Below, piece by piece: positions 1-10,300 of a stretch of 64,000 nt of DNA. The stretch spans positions 873,001 through 937,000 of the forward strand of contig NZ_JAFEWC010000003.1 of NCBI RefSeq assembly GCF_017355875.1, given 5' to 3'. The translations under genes and the position numbers were made by a program. Each line of letters starts with the position of its first letter. The first letter of the stretch is position 1. The notes beneath the pieces are model-generated. The model was not told where the DNA came from, ran no database searches, and worked only from the letters and a program-made list of their open reading frames with translations. The stretch comes from Aridibaculum aurantiacum (GTDB taxonomy: Bacteria > Bacteroidota > Bacteroidia > Chitinophagales > Chitinophagaceae).

Positions 1-2
1 AT

Positions 3-416
3 GTGATGCATGGCGACAATCCAGAAGTAATAGCCAAACGAATAGCCGATGTAAAAGAAAGACGTGAAAAGCTGGGACTGGCTCCGATGACTTTTGGCGT
101 TGCTGGTTATTCTATTGTGCGCAGTACTGAGCAGGAAGTAAAGAAAGAGATTGAACGTATTACCAATGTGAATGCTTCTGCTGTTGGTTATGATAACTAC
201 CAGCAATGGCTTAGTGGAACACAGCTGGAGAAGCGCGTTTCACTGGAAGACTATTCTGTTTCTAACCGTGGATTGCGTACGGGCTTAGCAGGTACACCCG
301 CACAATTAGCTGATCGTATCGGTGAGTTTGAAAGGGCAGGAGTAGACTTCTTCCTTTTACAAAGCAGCCCGCAGATAGAGGAGATGGAAAGGTTTGCTGA
401 AGCAGTTATCAGGTAG
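3..416 (+). CDS. LLM-class flavin-dependent monooxygenase, C-terminal part (cut by left window edge)
   Basis: The frame is open to the left edge, so only about the last 137 residues are present. The segment GTPAQLADRIGEFERAG followed by a hydrophobic FFLLQ strand and the end EEMERFAEAVI are typical of the last beta-alpha units of luciferase-like TIM-barrel monooxygenases, the branch that includes alkanesulfonate and dimethyl-sulfone monooxygenases. Such enzymes use FMNH2 and O2 to oxidise small organic, often sulfur-containing, substrates in the cytoplasm. The active-site half is outside the window, so the substrate cannot be inferred. The first ATG inside the window is internal and is not taken as the start. 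Confidence 0.75.
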   Translation: MMHGDNPEVIAKRIADVKERREKLGLAPMTFGVAGYSIVRSTEQEVKKEIERITNVNASAVGYDNYQQWLSGTQLEKRVSLEDYSVSNRGLRTGLAGTPAQLADRIGEFERAGVDFFLLQSSPQIEEMERFAEAVIR

Positions 417-1116
417 TTGGTAGGTGGTAGGTGGTAGGTGGTAGAAATGCCGATTTAAATAGAACGCAGAAAAGGCGGATGAAGGAGAAGAACACAGTTG
501 TTCACTTGCTTCATCCGCTTCTGTTTTTTGATGGTGCCTTAGTATTTCGACCTTAATGAGTCGTTGGTTCCTGGTTCCTGGTTGGGTTTCCGCTTCTGTC
601 ATGCCGACCAAGGAGGCATCTCTTCCTTATTTATTAGGGGATCCCTCGTACCTCAGGATGACAACAGGTGAGGCATTAGGAATAAGGCAATAGGCTTTAG
701 TTCCTTCTCAGGATAACAGAAGATGCTTGTCATGCCGACGAAGGAGGCATCCCCTTATGCGGTTCTTGGTTCCTGCTTCCTGGTTCCAGGTTGGCTTCCC
801 GCTTCTGTCAACATCTTGCGATGATTTCAACATCAAGCATCAAACAAATAACATCTATCATCTTCATGAGATCCCTCCTTTGTCGGGATGACACCAAATG
901 AGCCATCAGCATCCAGTATTTGACTTCCGAAGTCCAGCATATAACATCCAACATCCAACACCAAACATCTAACATCTTCATGGGATCCCTTTTTCGTCGG
1001 GATGACAAAAACATCCGACATCACCACATCAGACATCAGACATGTGCGAGCTTTTTCTTCCAGCGGTAACTAAACTTAAGGATCGTTTATATATTTTCAT
1101 CTCTTACTAATTCCTG
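417..1116. repeat. Intergenic REP-like palindromic repeats and low-complexity words
   Basis: No credible gene is seen here. The stretch holds at least five copies of a short dispersed repeat in both orientations: GTCATGCCGACnAAGGAGGCATC types at about 598-620 and 729-751, and GGATCCCTnnTnnnTCnGGATGAC types at about 639-662, 868-893 and 982-1006. Each is an imperfect palindrome of about 25 bp. Between them lie short-word runs: GGTAGGTGGTAGG (about 419-442), GGTTCCTGGTTCC (about 565-580, again near 770-790) and CATCnAACATC words (about 830-1040). Minus-strand open frames across 357-1036 are translations of this repeat text. Confidence 0.7.
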
Positions 1117-4100
1117 ATGAACATGATAAATCAACTGAAGCATAAACTGGCTTATGCTTTACTCCTTATCTCTCCCATATTTGCACATGCACAAGGCGAT
1201 CTTTCACAGGTACAGGGGGTGCATTATTTTTCTGATCCTGCTATCTCACCTAATGCTACTGAAATAGCCTTTGTTTCCGGAGGTGATATATGGACTGTTT
1301 CTGCTAATGGTGGCGATGCAAGATTATTGGTCTCCCATCCTGATCATGAGTCACGTCCTATGTATTCTCCTGATGGAAAACAACTTGCTTTTGTTTCTAC
1401 ACGGTCTGGCAACGGTGATATCTACCTGCTGACCATTGCTACTGGCGAACTTAAGAGGCTGACTTTTGATGATGCTGCTGATGAATTAAGTGGCTGGTCA
1501 CGCGATGGAAAATATATATACTTCTCTTCTACAGGCAGGGATATAGCGGGTATGCGCGATGTGTATCGTGTGCCTGTGCAAGGTGGCACTCCCATGACTG
1601 TTACAGATGATCGTTATGTAAATGAATTCTTCGCTATGCCTTCACCTGATGGAAAAACACTAGCCTTCACTGCACGCGGTGTTGCTTCTCACCAATGGTG
1701 GCGCAATGGTCATAGTCATTTAGATGAATCTGAAATATGGTTGAAACATGAAGCCAATAACAACTATCAAAAAATAACTGAACGCGGTGCAAAGAACCTT
1801 TGGCCAATGTGGAGCGATGATGGTAAGTCGGTTTATTTTATTTCGGATAGAACAGGAACCGAAAACCTGTATGTACAACCCATAGGTGGTGCAGCCAAAC
1901 AGCTTACATCTTTTACAAAAGGCCGTATGCTTTGGCCAACCATTGCACACAATGGAAAAGCAATAGTTTTTGAAAAGGATTTTAATGTATGGTTGTTTGA
2001 TGTGGCTACCGGCAAAGCTCGTGAAGTAAACATTGTACGTAAAGGCATTCCCGCTACAGCCGGTGTAGAACATGTAAGACAATCCGGCCAGTTCAGGGAA
2101 TTGGCTCTTTCACCTGATGGTAAAAAGGTGGCTTTTGTAGCTCGTGGTGATGTGTTTGTTGCTTCGGCAAAAGATGGTGGTGATGCTATGCGTGTTACCC
2201 GAACAACTGCTATAGAAGGCGAGCTTGTATGGGCAAACAACAGTAACAGCATTGTGTATTCTTCCACTCGCAATGGGGTTTCTAATTTGTACCAGTACAA
2301 CTTTATCACCAGCACTGAAACGCAGCTTACCAACGACAAGCTAAATGATGCCGCTCCTAAATTCTCTCCTAATGGACAACAGCTGGCCTACCTGCGCGAT
2401 GGTAAACAACTGAGGGTGCTTGATGTAGCTTCTAAGAAGGACAGGCTGGTGACCAACCTGGTATTGGGTAATGTTTTCTTTAGTTCCTCCAGTGCCTATA
2501 CGTGGTCGCCCGATAGTAAGTTCCTTGCATACGCAGGCTTCGGTGAAAAATCTTTCCGCAATATTTATATAGTGCCAGCAGCAGGAGGAGAGAGCAAACC
2601 TGTGACCTCTCTTGCCAATACGTTTACACAAGGTGTAAGCTGGAGCAAGGATGGCAAGTATATCTTGTTCAATACACGCCAGCGTACAGAAAATGGATTT
2701 GTAGCACGTGTTGATCTTGTGCCGCATCGGCCACGTTTCCGTGAAGAGCAGTTCATGAGCTTGTTCTCTGAAACTGCACCAACAGCTCCGGCCACCATTA
2801 CTGCCAAAGCCCCAGCCACAGATACCATGTTCAAGAAGACGGCTAAAGTGTCCGGTGACTCTTCACGAGTTGTGTACGAAGGTATCAGGCAAAGGTTGAG
2901 CATGCTTCCCTTAGGTGTGGATGTAGATGATCATGTAATAAGTCCTGATGGAAAAACGCTTGTGCTAACAGCTACAGTTGCGGGTCAAAACAACCTTTAC
3001 ACGTATTCACTTGATGAAATGGCTAAAGAGCCTGCTGTTTTAAAACAGCTTACTACTACGTCATCTCCTAAAAGTTCCATTCAATTTTCAAGTGATGGAA
3101 AAGAGGTGTACTACCTGGAGCAGGGGACGATCAGGGCCATCGGCCTGGAAACTAAAACTCCAAGATCTATTGCCGTAACAGCTGAATTAGATATTGATTT
3201 TGCAAAAGAGCGTTTAGAAGTTTTTGACCAGGCATGGCAGATGCAAAACAATGGCTTTTATGATCCGGGTTTTCATGGAGCCAATTGGAGCGCCATAAGG
3301 AAAACATTTGCGCCACTTGCTGCCGGTGCTGGTACACCAGATGAACTTCGCCGCATATTAGGATTGATGGTAGGTGAATTGAACGCATCACATTTAGGTG
3401 TATCCGGTGGCAGCAGTAGTTTCAATACAGGTAGAATAGGACTTCGCTTTGATAGGAAAGAATATGAGAATAATGGCAGCCTGAAAATAACTGAAGTGGT
3501 TTCAATGAGCCCTTCTGATCTTTCAGGTGAAGTAAAGGTTGGACAATACCTGTTGGCTATTGATGGAACACCAATAACTGCTACAACAAATGTAGATGAG
3601 CTACTGCAACATAAGACGAATAAGATGGTAGCACTTACCATAGGTAATACTGCTATTGATAAACAAGGCAAAAAGGTGAATGTGAGGCCTGTAAGCATGG
3701 GCACCGAGAAAGGTTTGTTGTACAAGCAGTGGGTTCAGCAGCAGCGGGATTATGTAAACAAGATCAGCAATGGACGGTTGGGCTATGTGCATATGTTTGA
3801 CATGAGCCAGGAGTCGCTCAACCAATTTTACCTGGATATAGATGCAGAGAACCATGCACGTGAAGGGGTGGTGGTAGATGTTCGCAACAACAATGGTGGT
3901 TTTGTAAATGCCTACGCATTGGATGTGTTATCACGCCGTGGGTATATGAATATGACGATACGCGGATTGCCTACAGCACCTGCACGCACTATGCTTGGGC
4001 AGCGTGCACTCGATGCACCAACCATTCTTGTTACCAACCAGCACTCATTGTCAGATGCAGAAGATTTCAGCGAAGGTTATCGTGCGCTTAAACTAGGAAA

Positions 4101-4344
4101 AATAGTAGGAGAGCCAACAGGCGGATGGATCATCTATACATCAAATGTTACGCTCTTTGATGGTACTACTGTTCGCCTGCCTTTTATAAAGATCACCGAC
4201 CAGCAAGGAAAGAACATGGAACTGGCGCCACGCCCTGTGGATATTCCAGTATCTAATCCTATAGGAGAAACAGGCAAGGATACACAATTGGATGTGGCAG
4301 TACGTGAGTTGCTTAAGCAGTTGGAGGCAGGGAAGAAGAAGTAG
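1117..4344 (+). CDS. Tricorn-like secreted S41 protease (beta-propeller, PDZ, S41)
   Basis: A 1075-residue protein that starts with a signal peptide (residues 1-26, ending FAHAQ). It continues with two TolB/WD40-like beta-propeller blocks (to about residue 690, with many SPDGK turns), a Tricorn-type core segment, a PDZ domain (about 771-850) and a C-terminal S41 peptidase domain (about 870-1050). Candidate catalytic residues are H759 in NASHLGVSGG and the Ser of SLSDAEDF (S979), followed by the GEPTGGW loop. Tricorn peptidases trim oligopeptides, and the signal peptide suggests a periplasmic or surface role. The gene stands alone, with repeats upstream and a strong hairpin terminator downstream. 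Substrate is unknown. Confidence 0.9.
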   Translation: MNMINQLKHKLAYALLLISPIFAHAQGDLSQVQGVHYFSDPAISPNATEIAFVSGGDIWTVSANGGDARLLVSHPDHESRPMYSPDGKQLAFVSTRSGNGDIYLLTIATGELKRLTFDDAADELSGWSRDGKYIYFSSTGRDIAGMRDVYRVPVQGGTPMTVTDDRYVNEFFAMPSPDGKTLAFTARGVASHQWWRNGHSHLDESEIWLKHEANNNYQKITERGAKNLWPMWSDDGKSVYFISDRTGTENLYVQPIGGAAKQLTSFTKGRMLWPTIAHNGKAIVFEKDFNVWLFDVATGKAREVNIVRKGIPATAGVEHVRQSGQFRELALSPDGKKVAFVARGDVFVASAKDGGDAMRVTRTTAIEGELVWANNSNSIVYSSTRNGVSNLYQYNFITSTETQLTNDKLNDAAPKFSPNGQQLAYLRDGKQLRVLDVASKKDRLVTNLVLGNVFFSSSSAYTWSPDSKFLAYAGFGEKSFRNIYIVPAAGGESKPVTSLANTFTQGVSWSKDGKYILFNTRQRTENGFVARVDLVPHRPRFREEQFMSLFSETAPTAPATITAKAPATDTMFKKTAKVSGDSSRVVYEGIRQRLSMLPLGVDVDDHVISPDGKTLVLTATVAGQNNLYTYSLDEMAKEPAVLKQLTTTSSPKSSIQFSSDGKEVYYLEQGTIRAIGLETKTPRSIAVTAELDIDFAKERLEVFDQAWQMQNNGFYDPGFHGANWSAIRKTFAPLAAGAGTPDELRRILGLMVGELNASHLGVSGGSSSFNTGRIGLRFDRKEYENNGSLKITEVVSMSPSDLSGEVKVGQYLLAIDGTPITATTNVDELLQHKTNKMVALTIGNTAIDKQGKKVNVRPVSMGTEKGLLYKQWVQQQRDYVNKISNGRLGYVHMFDMSQESLNQFYLDIDAENHAREGVVVDVRNNNGGFVNAYALDVLSRRGYMNMTIRGLPTAPARTMLGQRALDAPTILVTNQHSLSDAEDFSEGYRALKLGKIVGEPTGGWIIYTSNVTLFDGTTVRLPFIKITDQQGKNMELAPRPVDIPVSNPIGETGKDTQLDVAVRELLKQLEAGKKK

Positions 4345-4373
4345 TTTAATATGTAACTTTCTCGTTTTAAAAC

Positions 4374-4410
4374 AAAAGCCCCAACATTTACCTGGTGGGG
4401 CTTTTGCTTT
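4374..4410 (+). terminator. Intrinsic terminator after the Tricorn-like gene
   Basis: AAAAGCCCCA (4374-4383) pairs perfectly with TGGGGCTTTT (4396-4405) around a 12-nt loop, giving a stem with a T-run. The A-run on the other side could also let it act on the minus strand, but no minus-strand gene faces it. Confidence 0.85.
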
Positions 4411-4578
4411 AGAGCCTATTGTAGTTTCCGAATCTTGCAACGTTCATCCCTTGCATTGATAAACCTCATCCGATTCTTATCTCACGTTTTCCTGATTCCG
4501 AAAGTCATTGTTCCCGAAGCGGCAGTAGATGCTCGATGTGTATGCCCACCTTTGCAACTCAAAACATATACACACATA

Positions 4579-6957
4579 ATGAGGAATTACGGTTTATGGC
4601 TGGCATTGATCATTCTATACTCAACGAAAGCATTTGCAACTTCACCCGAAGAGGCTGGCGGTTCAATAAAAGGAACAGTAACAACTACAGAAGGACAACC
4701 TGCACCTGAAGTTATCATTACCATAAAAGGAACAAGCCGAGGAGCTATCACAGATGAGGCTGGTGGATTTGAATTCAGGAGGTTAGCTCCTGGGGATTAT
4801 ATATTACATGCTTCATTGGTTGGCTACCAAACAGTAGAAGCTTCAGCAACCGTAGCAGAGGGACGCTCCACAGATGTCACAATTCAATTAACCATTTCCA
4901 CACGCCAATTGCAGGATGTGGTAGTGACCGGCAACCGTAAATTTCGTTCAGGGTTGGTGTCTCCTTCTCTTCGCCTTACCACACCTATATTAGAAGTTTC
5001 GCAAAATATACAGGTTATCACCAAAGGTCTTATAGCAGACCAGCAAGCTTTTGATATGCTGGATGGTATCCAAAGAAATGTGAGTGGTGCGCAAAAGGTA
5101 GAGCACTGGGATAATTATGCACGCATCAACATGCGGGGCAGCCAGATGACAGCATTTAGAAACGGGATCAATGTACAAATGCCGTGGGGACCGCTTACAG
5201 AAGATATGAGTATGGTTGAAAGAATAGAGTTTATCAAAGGGCCTGCAGGCTTCATGTTGTCCAATGGTGAGCCTGGTGGTTTTTATAATGTGGTGACAAA
5301 AAAACCTTCGGGTACTAACAAAGGTGAAGTAAGTCTATCACTGGGAAGTTTTGACTTGTACCGCGCTACAGCTGATATAGATGGAAAGTTGAGTGCAGAT
5401 GGTAAGCTGTTGTACCGCATTAACGTAATGGGGCAGGCGAAAGGCTCGCATCGTGATTTTGAATTTAATAACAGGTACTCCATTGTTCCTGTACTGAAAT
5501 ACCTGGTAGATGACAAAACTTCTATCACGGCCGAGTTTACCCACCAGTTTTCGCAGATGAACGTAGTGGGCAGCAACTATGCTTTTTCTAAACGTAGATA
5601 CGCTGACCTACCTGTGAATTTTACTACCGCTGAACCCAATCTTGATCCTACTGTCATCAACGACAATAGCCTGTTACTGATTTTTGAACACAAGCTCAAT
5701 AACAACTGGAAGCTTACTGCACAAGGATCTTATCTCCATTACAACCAGGTAGGACAAAGCATCTGGCCTTGGAGCTATTCAGGTAATAATGATAGTTTGA
5801 TGCAGCGGGGCATCAGCATCTGGGACGCTTTGGGTATCAACAAAAGCGGTCAGGTTTTCGTGAATGGAGAAGTGGCTACAGGCGCTGTTCTACACAAGAT
5901 ATTGGGCGGCGTAGATATGGGACATAAAGATTATTTCGCAGATTGGGGCCAGGGTGCAGCGCTTGGTTCGGATGATTTCAATATTTATAACCCCCAGTAT
6001 GGGCAAGTGCCTGCATCAGCTATACCTGCATGGGACCGCAGCAAAAGCATCAGGGAGAGAGGCGTACGATACAATAACAATTATGCTTCGTATTACCTGC
6101 AGGATGAAATGGCTTTCTTCAGGAATAAACTCCGTCTGACACTTGCAGGACGTTTCACCACCAATAAAAACATCAACCCATACAGTGGTAATACTGAGGA
6201 CAGCAAGTTCACACCACGCGTTGGTCTTAGCTATTCTATCAATAAGAACACTACCACTTATGCTGTGTACGACCAAGCCTTTGTGGCCAATCCGGGACTT
6301 GACTGGCAGAACAGGAATTTTTCTCCTGTTACAGGCGATAATGTAGAGCTAGGTGTGAAGCGTGATTGGTTCAACGGCAAATGGAATACTACACTTTCTG
6401 TTTACGAGATCACCCGCAACAATGTACTGACTGCAGACCTCGAACATCCCAATCCTGTTACAGGCCAGTACTCATTCAACAGGCAATCAGGGCAACAAAA
6501 AACAACTGGTGTTGAGTTTGATCTGAAAGGTGAATTGGCGCGCAACCTTGAAGTTGTTACCAATTATGCTTTTACCGAAGCGAGGGTAACAAAAGATAGT
6601 GACCCGGCTCTTGTTGGTAACCAGGTAGCAGGAGCCACCAAGCATTTGCATAATACATGGTTAAGTTATAAACTAACTGAAGGCAAGGCCAATGGCTTAC
6701 GGTTCTCATTGGGTTACCAATACCAGGCTGGCCGCTCTTCATGGTTCGTATTCGATAATTCAGAAAGTTCTTTACCTGACTACTTCAGGCTCGATGGAGC
6801 AATATCATACTACAACAACAAATTTGGGATCAATTTAAACGTGAACAACCTGCTGAATAGCTACCTGTATTCAGGAGGTCCTAATTATGGATCAGGATAT
6901 TATTGGCAGGCAGAACCAAAGATCAACAGCAGGTTAACCATCTCATACAAGTTATAA
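4579..6957 (+). CDS. TonB-dependent siderophore receptor with N-terminal CarboxypepD_reg domain
   Basis: The start is placed at MRNYGLWLALIILY because a signal peptide begins there; the upstream 48 in-frame codons look non-coding. This gives 792 residues: signal peptide (1-23), a carboxypeptidase-regulatory-like beta-sandwich (about 28-105, GSIKGTVTTTEGQPAPEV onwards), a plug domain (about 130-250, including the VERIEFIKGPAGFML motif) and a 22-strand outer-membrane barrel ending in a typical aromatic-rich strand (RLTISYKL). It probably imports a ferric siderophore. The next gene starts 2 nt after the stop and encodes a PepSY membrane protein, a pairing common for siderophore receptors and supporting iron uptake. 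Ligand specificity cannot be read from sequence. Confidence 0.9.
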   Translation: MRNYGLWLALIILYSTKAFATSPEEAGGSIKGTVTTTEGQPAPEVIITIKGTSRGAITDEAGGFEFRRLAPGDYILHASLVGYQTVEASATVAEGRSTDVTIQLTISTRQLQDVVVTGNRKFRSGLVSPSLRLTTPILEVSQNIQVITKGLIADQQAFDMLDGIQRNVSGAQKVEHWDNYARINMRGSQMTAFRNGINVQMPWGPLTEDMSMVERIEFIKGPAGFMLSNGEPGGFYNVVTKKPSGTNKGEVSLSLGSFDLYRATADIDGKLSADGKLLYRINVMGQAKGSHRDFEFNNRYSIVPVLKYLVDDKTSITAEFTHQFSQMNVVGSNYAFSKRRYADLPVNFTTAEPNLDPTVINDNSLLLIFEHKLNNNWKLTAQGSYLHYNQVGQSIWPWSYSGNNDSLMQRGISIWDALGINKSGQVFVNGEVATGAVLHKILGGVDMGHKDYFADWGQGAALGSDDFNIYNPQYGQVPASAIPAWDRSKSIRERGVRYNNNYASYYLQDEMAFFRNKLRLTLAGRFTTNKNINPYSGNTEDSKFTPRVGLSYSINKNTTTYAVYDQAFVANPGLDWQNRNFSPVTGDNVELGVKRDWFNGKWNTTLSVYEITRNNVLTADLEHPNPVTGQYSFNRQSGQQKTTGVEFDLKGELARNLEVVTNYAFTEARVTKDSDPALVGNQVAGATKHLHNTWLSYKLTEGKANGLRFSLGYQYQAGRSSWFVFDNSESSLPDYFRLDGAISYYNNKFGINLNVNNLLNSYLYSGGPNYGSGYYWQAEPKINSRLTISYKL

Positions 6958-6959
6958 GC

Positions 6960-8135
6960 ATGAAGCGTAAGATCATTATACAAATTCATCTCTGGCTTGG
7001 ACTTGCGTCCGGGCTAGTGGTTTTATTTTTGGGAATAACAGGTTGCATACTTTCTTTTCAAAGAGAGATTGAAAATGCAACGCAACCGTATCGTTTTGTA
7101 GAAGAACGAAATGCTGAGATGTTAGCGCCTTCTGTATTAAAAGGCATTGGTAAAGCACAGCTTCCCGGTAAACATCTTCATGCTGTACTTTATGATGGTA
7201 AAACACATGCAGCGCAGGTTATCTTCTTCCAGTTTGAGCCAGAGTCTTACTACCATGTTGTTTACGTAAATCCTTACGATGGGCAGGTGCTGAAAGTAAA
7301 GGACATGGATAAGGACTTCTTCCGTGTTGTAACCATGGGTCATTATTACCTGTGGCTACCAGAGCATATAGGTCAACCTATTGTTGCTTCCGCTACTTTG
7401 GTTTTTGTGATACTTATGATCACTGGGTTAATACTTTGGTGGCCGCGCAATAAAGCAGCACGCAAGCAGCGGTTTACCATTAAGTGGGGTGCTACATGGA
7501 AGAGAAGAAACTATGACCTGCACAACGTGCTCGGGTTTTATATGACATGGATAGCCATCATACTTGCATGTACAGGTTTGGTAATGGGCTTTCAATGGTT
7601 TGCTAAATCGGTACATGGCATAGCAGGAGGTGAGAAGCAATTAGAATATGCAGAACCTTTCTCTGATACTACCAAACCTTCAATTGATCTTGGAGGTTTA
7701 CCGGTTATGGATGTTGTATGGCATAAGATGAAGAAGGAATATCCCACTGCAGAGATCATAGAAGTGCATGATGCAGAAACGCCGCTATCACCCATAGCTG
7801 CTAATGCAAATCCTGACAGGGAGACTTATTGGCAGACAGACTACCGTTATTTTGACCAGTATACAATGGAAGAATTACCAGTTAACCATGTTTTTGGGAG
7901 ATATAAAGATGCCGTTACTGCTGATAAGATCATACGAATGAACTACGATATCCATACAGGAGCTATCCTTGGTTTGCCAGGTAAAATCTTGATGTTTTGC
8001 GCCAGCTTAATTGCAGCTTCTTTGCCAGTTACAGGTTTTTATATCTGGTGGGGTAAAAGGAAAAAGAAGAAAAGCCAAATGCGCATGGCGAAAGTTGTAG
8101 TAATACGTCAGCAGGAAGTAGAAGCGGTGATTTGA
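6960..8135 (+). CDS. PepSY-associated TM protein (siderophore uptake accessory)
   Basis: The ATG at 6960 is preferred over the upstream in-frame codon because the latter lies inside the receptor gene and MKRKIIIQIHLWLGLASG begins the first membrane segment typical of this family. The 391-residue protein has four predicted membrane helices (about 12-35, 143-165, 195-220, 335-360) with periplasmic PepSY-like parts between them. Conserved IHLWLG at the start and HNVLGFY near residue 187 are family hallmarks. Such proteins are commonly coupled to TonB receptors and are thought to reduce or release siderophore-bound iron at the inner membrane. The gene sits 2 nt after the receptor, so the two are almost certainly co-transcribed. 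Confidence 0.85.
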   Translation: MKRKIIIQIHLWLGLASGLVVLFLGITGCILSFQREIENATQPYRFVEERNAEMLAPSVLKGIGKAQLPGKHLHAVLYDGKTHAAQVIFFQFEPESYYHVVYVNPYDGQVLKVKDMDKDFFRVVTMGHYYLWLPEHIGQPIVASATLVFVILMITGLILWWPRNKAARKQRFTIKWGATWKRRNYDLHNVLGFYMTWIAIILACTGLVMGFQWFAKSVHGIAGGEKQLEYAEPFSDTTKPSIDLGGLPVMDVVWHKMKKEYPTAEIIEVHDAETPLSPIAANANPDRETYWQTDYRYFDQYTMEELPVNHVFGRYKDAVTADKIIRMNYDIHTGAILGLPGKILMFCASLIAASLPVTGFYIWWGKRKKKKSQMRMAKVVVIRQQEVEAVI

Positions 8136-8332
8136 TTATTTCGGTGCTAATCTTATTAGATATGTGTCTGCTTATCCTGCGGTTGCAAAGAAAGGTGGTA
8201 GCTACTCCACCGGTACAATAGTTAATGTTGTAGCTAGCGATTGCTTTGCCAGAATTTCCGGTATGTACTGTTGTTGCTAAATTTAAAATTAATTGAAAAC
8301 AACAGTGGCATGCTTTTAAAGAAAAATCGCTA

Positions 8333-9571
8333 ATGCGGAACAAGAAGTTTTTCATTGTAATGATACTCGGGATGATGTCTGCTATCGGACCTTTTTCCAT
8401 AGACATGTACCTGCCGGGTTTTCCCGCCATAGCTTCCGATCTCAATACCACTGTTGCACATATATCGCTTTCGCTTTCCAGCTTTTTTATAGGTATATCA
8501 TTAGGTCAATTATTATATGGCCCATTACTAGATAGGTATGGGCGCAAGCGACCATTGTACTTTGGCCTTTCATTATACATTGCGGCATCCATTGGTTGTG
8601 CCGTTGCTACAAGCGCAGATGCATTGATCGTACTGCGTTTGTTCCAGGCATTAGGTGGATGTGTGGGCATGGTAGCATCGCGTGCTTTAGTGCGTGACAT
8701 TTTTCCTGTAGAAGAGAATGCCAAAGTTTTCTCGTTGCTCATGCTTGTAATTGGTGTATCACCCATCATTGCTCCTACGCTGGGTGGTTATGTTACTGCA
8801 TCGCTGGGTTGGCATTGGGTATTTGTTGTGCTGACACTAATGGGAGTGTTCAACCTGGTAGCAGTTCACTTCTTTTTACCTGAGGGAAGGAAAGCAGATA
8901 AAACGCTTTCGCTAGCGCCGCCTGTAATACTGCGCAGGTTTAGGGATGTATTGAAAGAGCCGCAGTTTTATACGTATGCACTAACAGGCTCCATTGCATC
9001 AGCAGGTTTATATGCTTATATCTCTGGCTCGCCTTATGTATTCATGGAGATATTTCGCGTAAGCGAAAAACAGTACGGATGGATCTTTGCACTCATTGCA
9101 TTAGGGCTTATCGGATCGAGCCAGGTAAACAGCGTGCTGCTGCGCAACTTCACCAGCCAGGCCATTGTAAAAGTGGCCTTGTTCTGCCAGGCATCTATTG
9201 GACTGGTCTTATTTGTCTTTACCTGGCTTGGTTGGCTGGAAGTATTCAGCACCATCTTTTTGATCTTTATCTTCTTATGTTCCCAGGGTTTTACATTCCC
9301 TAATACTTCTGCACTTTCACTGGCACCATTTTCTAAAACTGCCGGTAGTGCTTCTGCTTTGCTGGGAAGTATACAAATGGCCATTGGTGCAACGATGTCT
9401 GCACTGGTAAGCATGCTTAGCAACCATACTGCATTACCTATGACAGGTGTGATGGCCGGCTGTGCAGTCACCAGCCTTACCATCTTATTGATAGGTAGCC
9501 GCGTTATCCGCTTCAAAGCTAACCAGGCTGTAGCAGAAGAGAAAGCAGTGGATATGATCAGGACGACGTAG
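8333..9571 (+). CDS. Bcr/CflA-family MFS drug efflux transporter
   Basis: A 412-residue major-facilitator protein with 12 predicted membrane helices. The first helix carries the Bcr/CflA signature SIDMYLPGFPAIASDL. The cytoplasmic loop between helices 2 and 3 has GPLLDRYGRKRPL, the MFS motif A. RLFQALGGCVGMVASRALVRD is motif B and the proline/glycine-rich VIGVSPIIAPTLGGY is the antiporter motif C, indicating proton-coupled export. Family members export bicyclomycin, chloramphenicol and related compounds; the actual substrate here is unknown. It is about 200 bp from the iron-uptake pair and probably has its own transcript. Confidence 0.92.
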   Translation: MRNKKFFIVMILGMMSAIGPFSIDMYLPGFPAIASDLNTTVAHISLSLSSFFIGISLGQLLYGPLLDRYGRKRPLYFGLSLYIAASIGCAVATSADALIVLRLFQALGGCVGMVASRALVRDIFPVEENAKVFSLLMLVIGVSPIIAPTLGGYVTASLGWHWVFVVLTLMGVFNLVAVHFFLPEGRKADKTLSLAPPVILRRFRDVLKEPQFYTYALTGSIASAGLYAYISGSPYVFMEIFRVSEKQYGWIFALIALGLIGSSQVNSVLLRNFTSQAIVKVALFCQASIGLVLFVFTWLGWLEVFSTIFLIFIFLCSQGFTFPNTSALSLAPFSKTAGSASALLGSIQMAIGATMSALVSMLSNHTALPMTGVMAGCAVTSLTILLIGSRVIRFKANQAVAEEKAVDMIRTT

Positions 9572-9579
9572 GGAATATG

Positions 9580-10300
9580 GGAAGTCAAAAGGCAAAATTC
9601 AAAAGGCAAAAAGCAAAAAGTAAAAATCAAAAGCCATAAAACATGATGTCATCCCGAGGTTTGCGGGATCCCATAAAAGATGTTAGATGCTAGATGTTAG
9701 TTGTTGGAAAGTAGATGCTGATGTTGGTGTCATCCCGAGGTACGAGGGATCCCATGAAAGATGTTAGATGTTGGATGTTAGGTATTAGTTGTTGGAAAGT
9801 AGATGCTGATGTTGGTGTCATCCCGAGGTACGAGGGATACCCCAATGAATTTTAGACTTTAGGATCTTATGAGATGCCTCCTTCGTCGGCTTGACACCAT
9901 GGGAAGCTAACTAGCAACTAGAAATCAGGAACCAACAACTTCTACAGGGGATGCCTCCTTCGTCGGCATCACAAGCACTTTTTGTCACCCCGACGTAGGA
10001 GGGGTCCTCTTTAATAAAAATCTCTTTAATTCTTTGATCCTCCTTCGTCGGCATGACAAGAATTTGTGTCATCCCGAGGTACGAAGGATCCTCTATGACT
10101 AGAGAGTTTTAGTTTCTTATGAGATGCCTCCTTTGTCGGCATGACACCATTGGGGATCTTACTAGCAACTAGAAACAAGCTACCAACAACTTCTAAAGGG
10201 GATGCCTCCTTCGTCGGCATGACAAGTACAAGTCAAAAATCAAAATTCAAAATTCAACATATTTCATAACTCTTCATTCATAACTCATCATTCATCATTC
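9580..10300. repeat. Dense cluster of REP-like palindromic repeats, including a perfect 54-bp direct repeat
   Basis: Gene-free stretch with about ten copies of the same ~25-bp imperfect palindrome seen at 598-1006. Forms are GTCATCCCGAGGTnnGnGGGATCCC (9648, 9728, about 9816, about 10067) and GATGCCTCCTTnGTCGGCATGACA (about 9870, 9950, 10040, 10123, 10201). A 54-bp segment at 9697-9750 is repeated perfectly at 9785-9838. A-rich words of the CAAAAxxCAAAA type flank the cluster (9590-9640 and 10230-10300). The minus-strand open frame at 10026-10220 is repeat text. Confidence 0.75.

Noticed and set aside
808-1036. Minus-strand reading frames of 67-68 codons
   Set aside because: They translate REP-like repeats and CATCnAACATC word runs; the protein text is repetitive and unlike any family.
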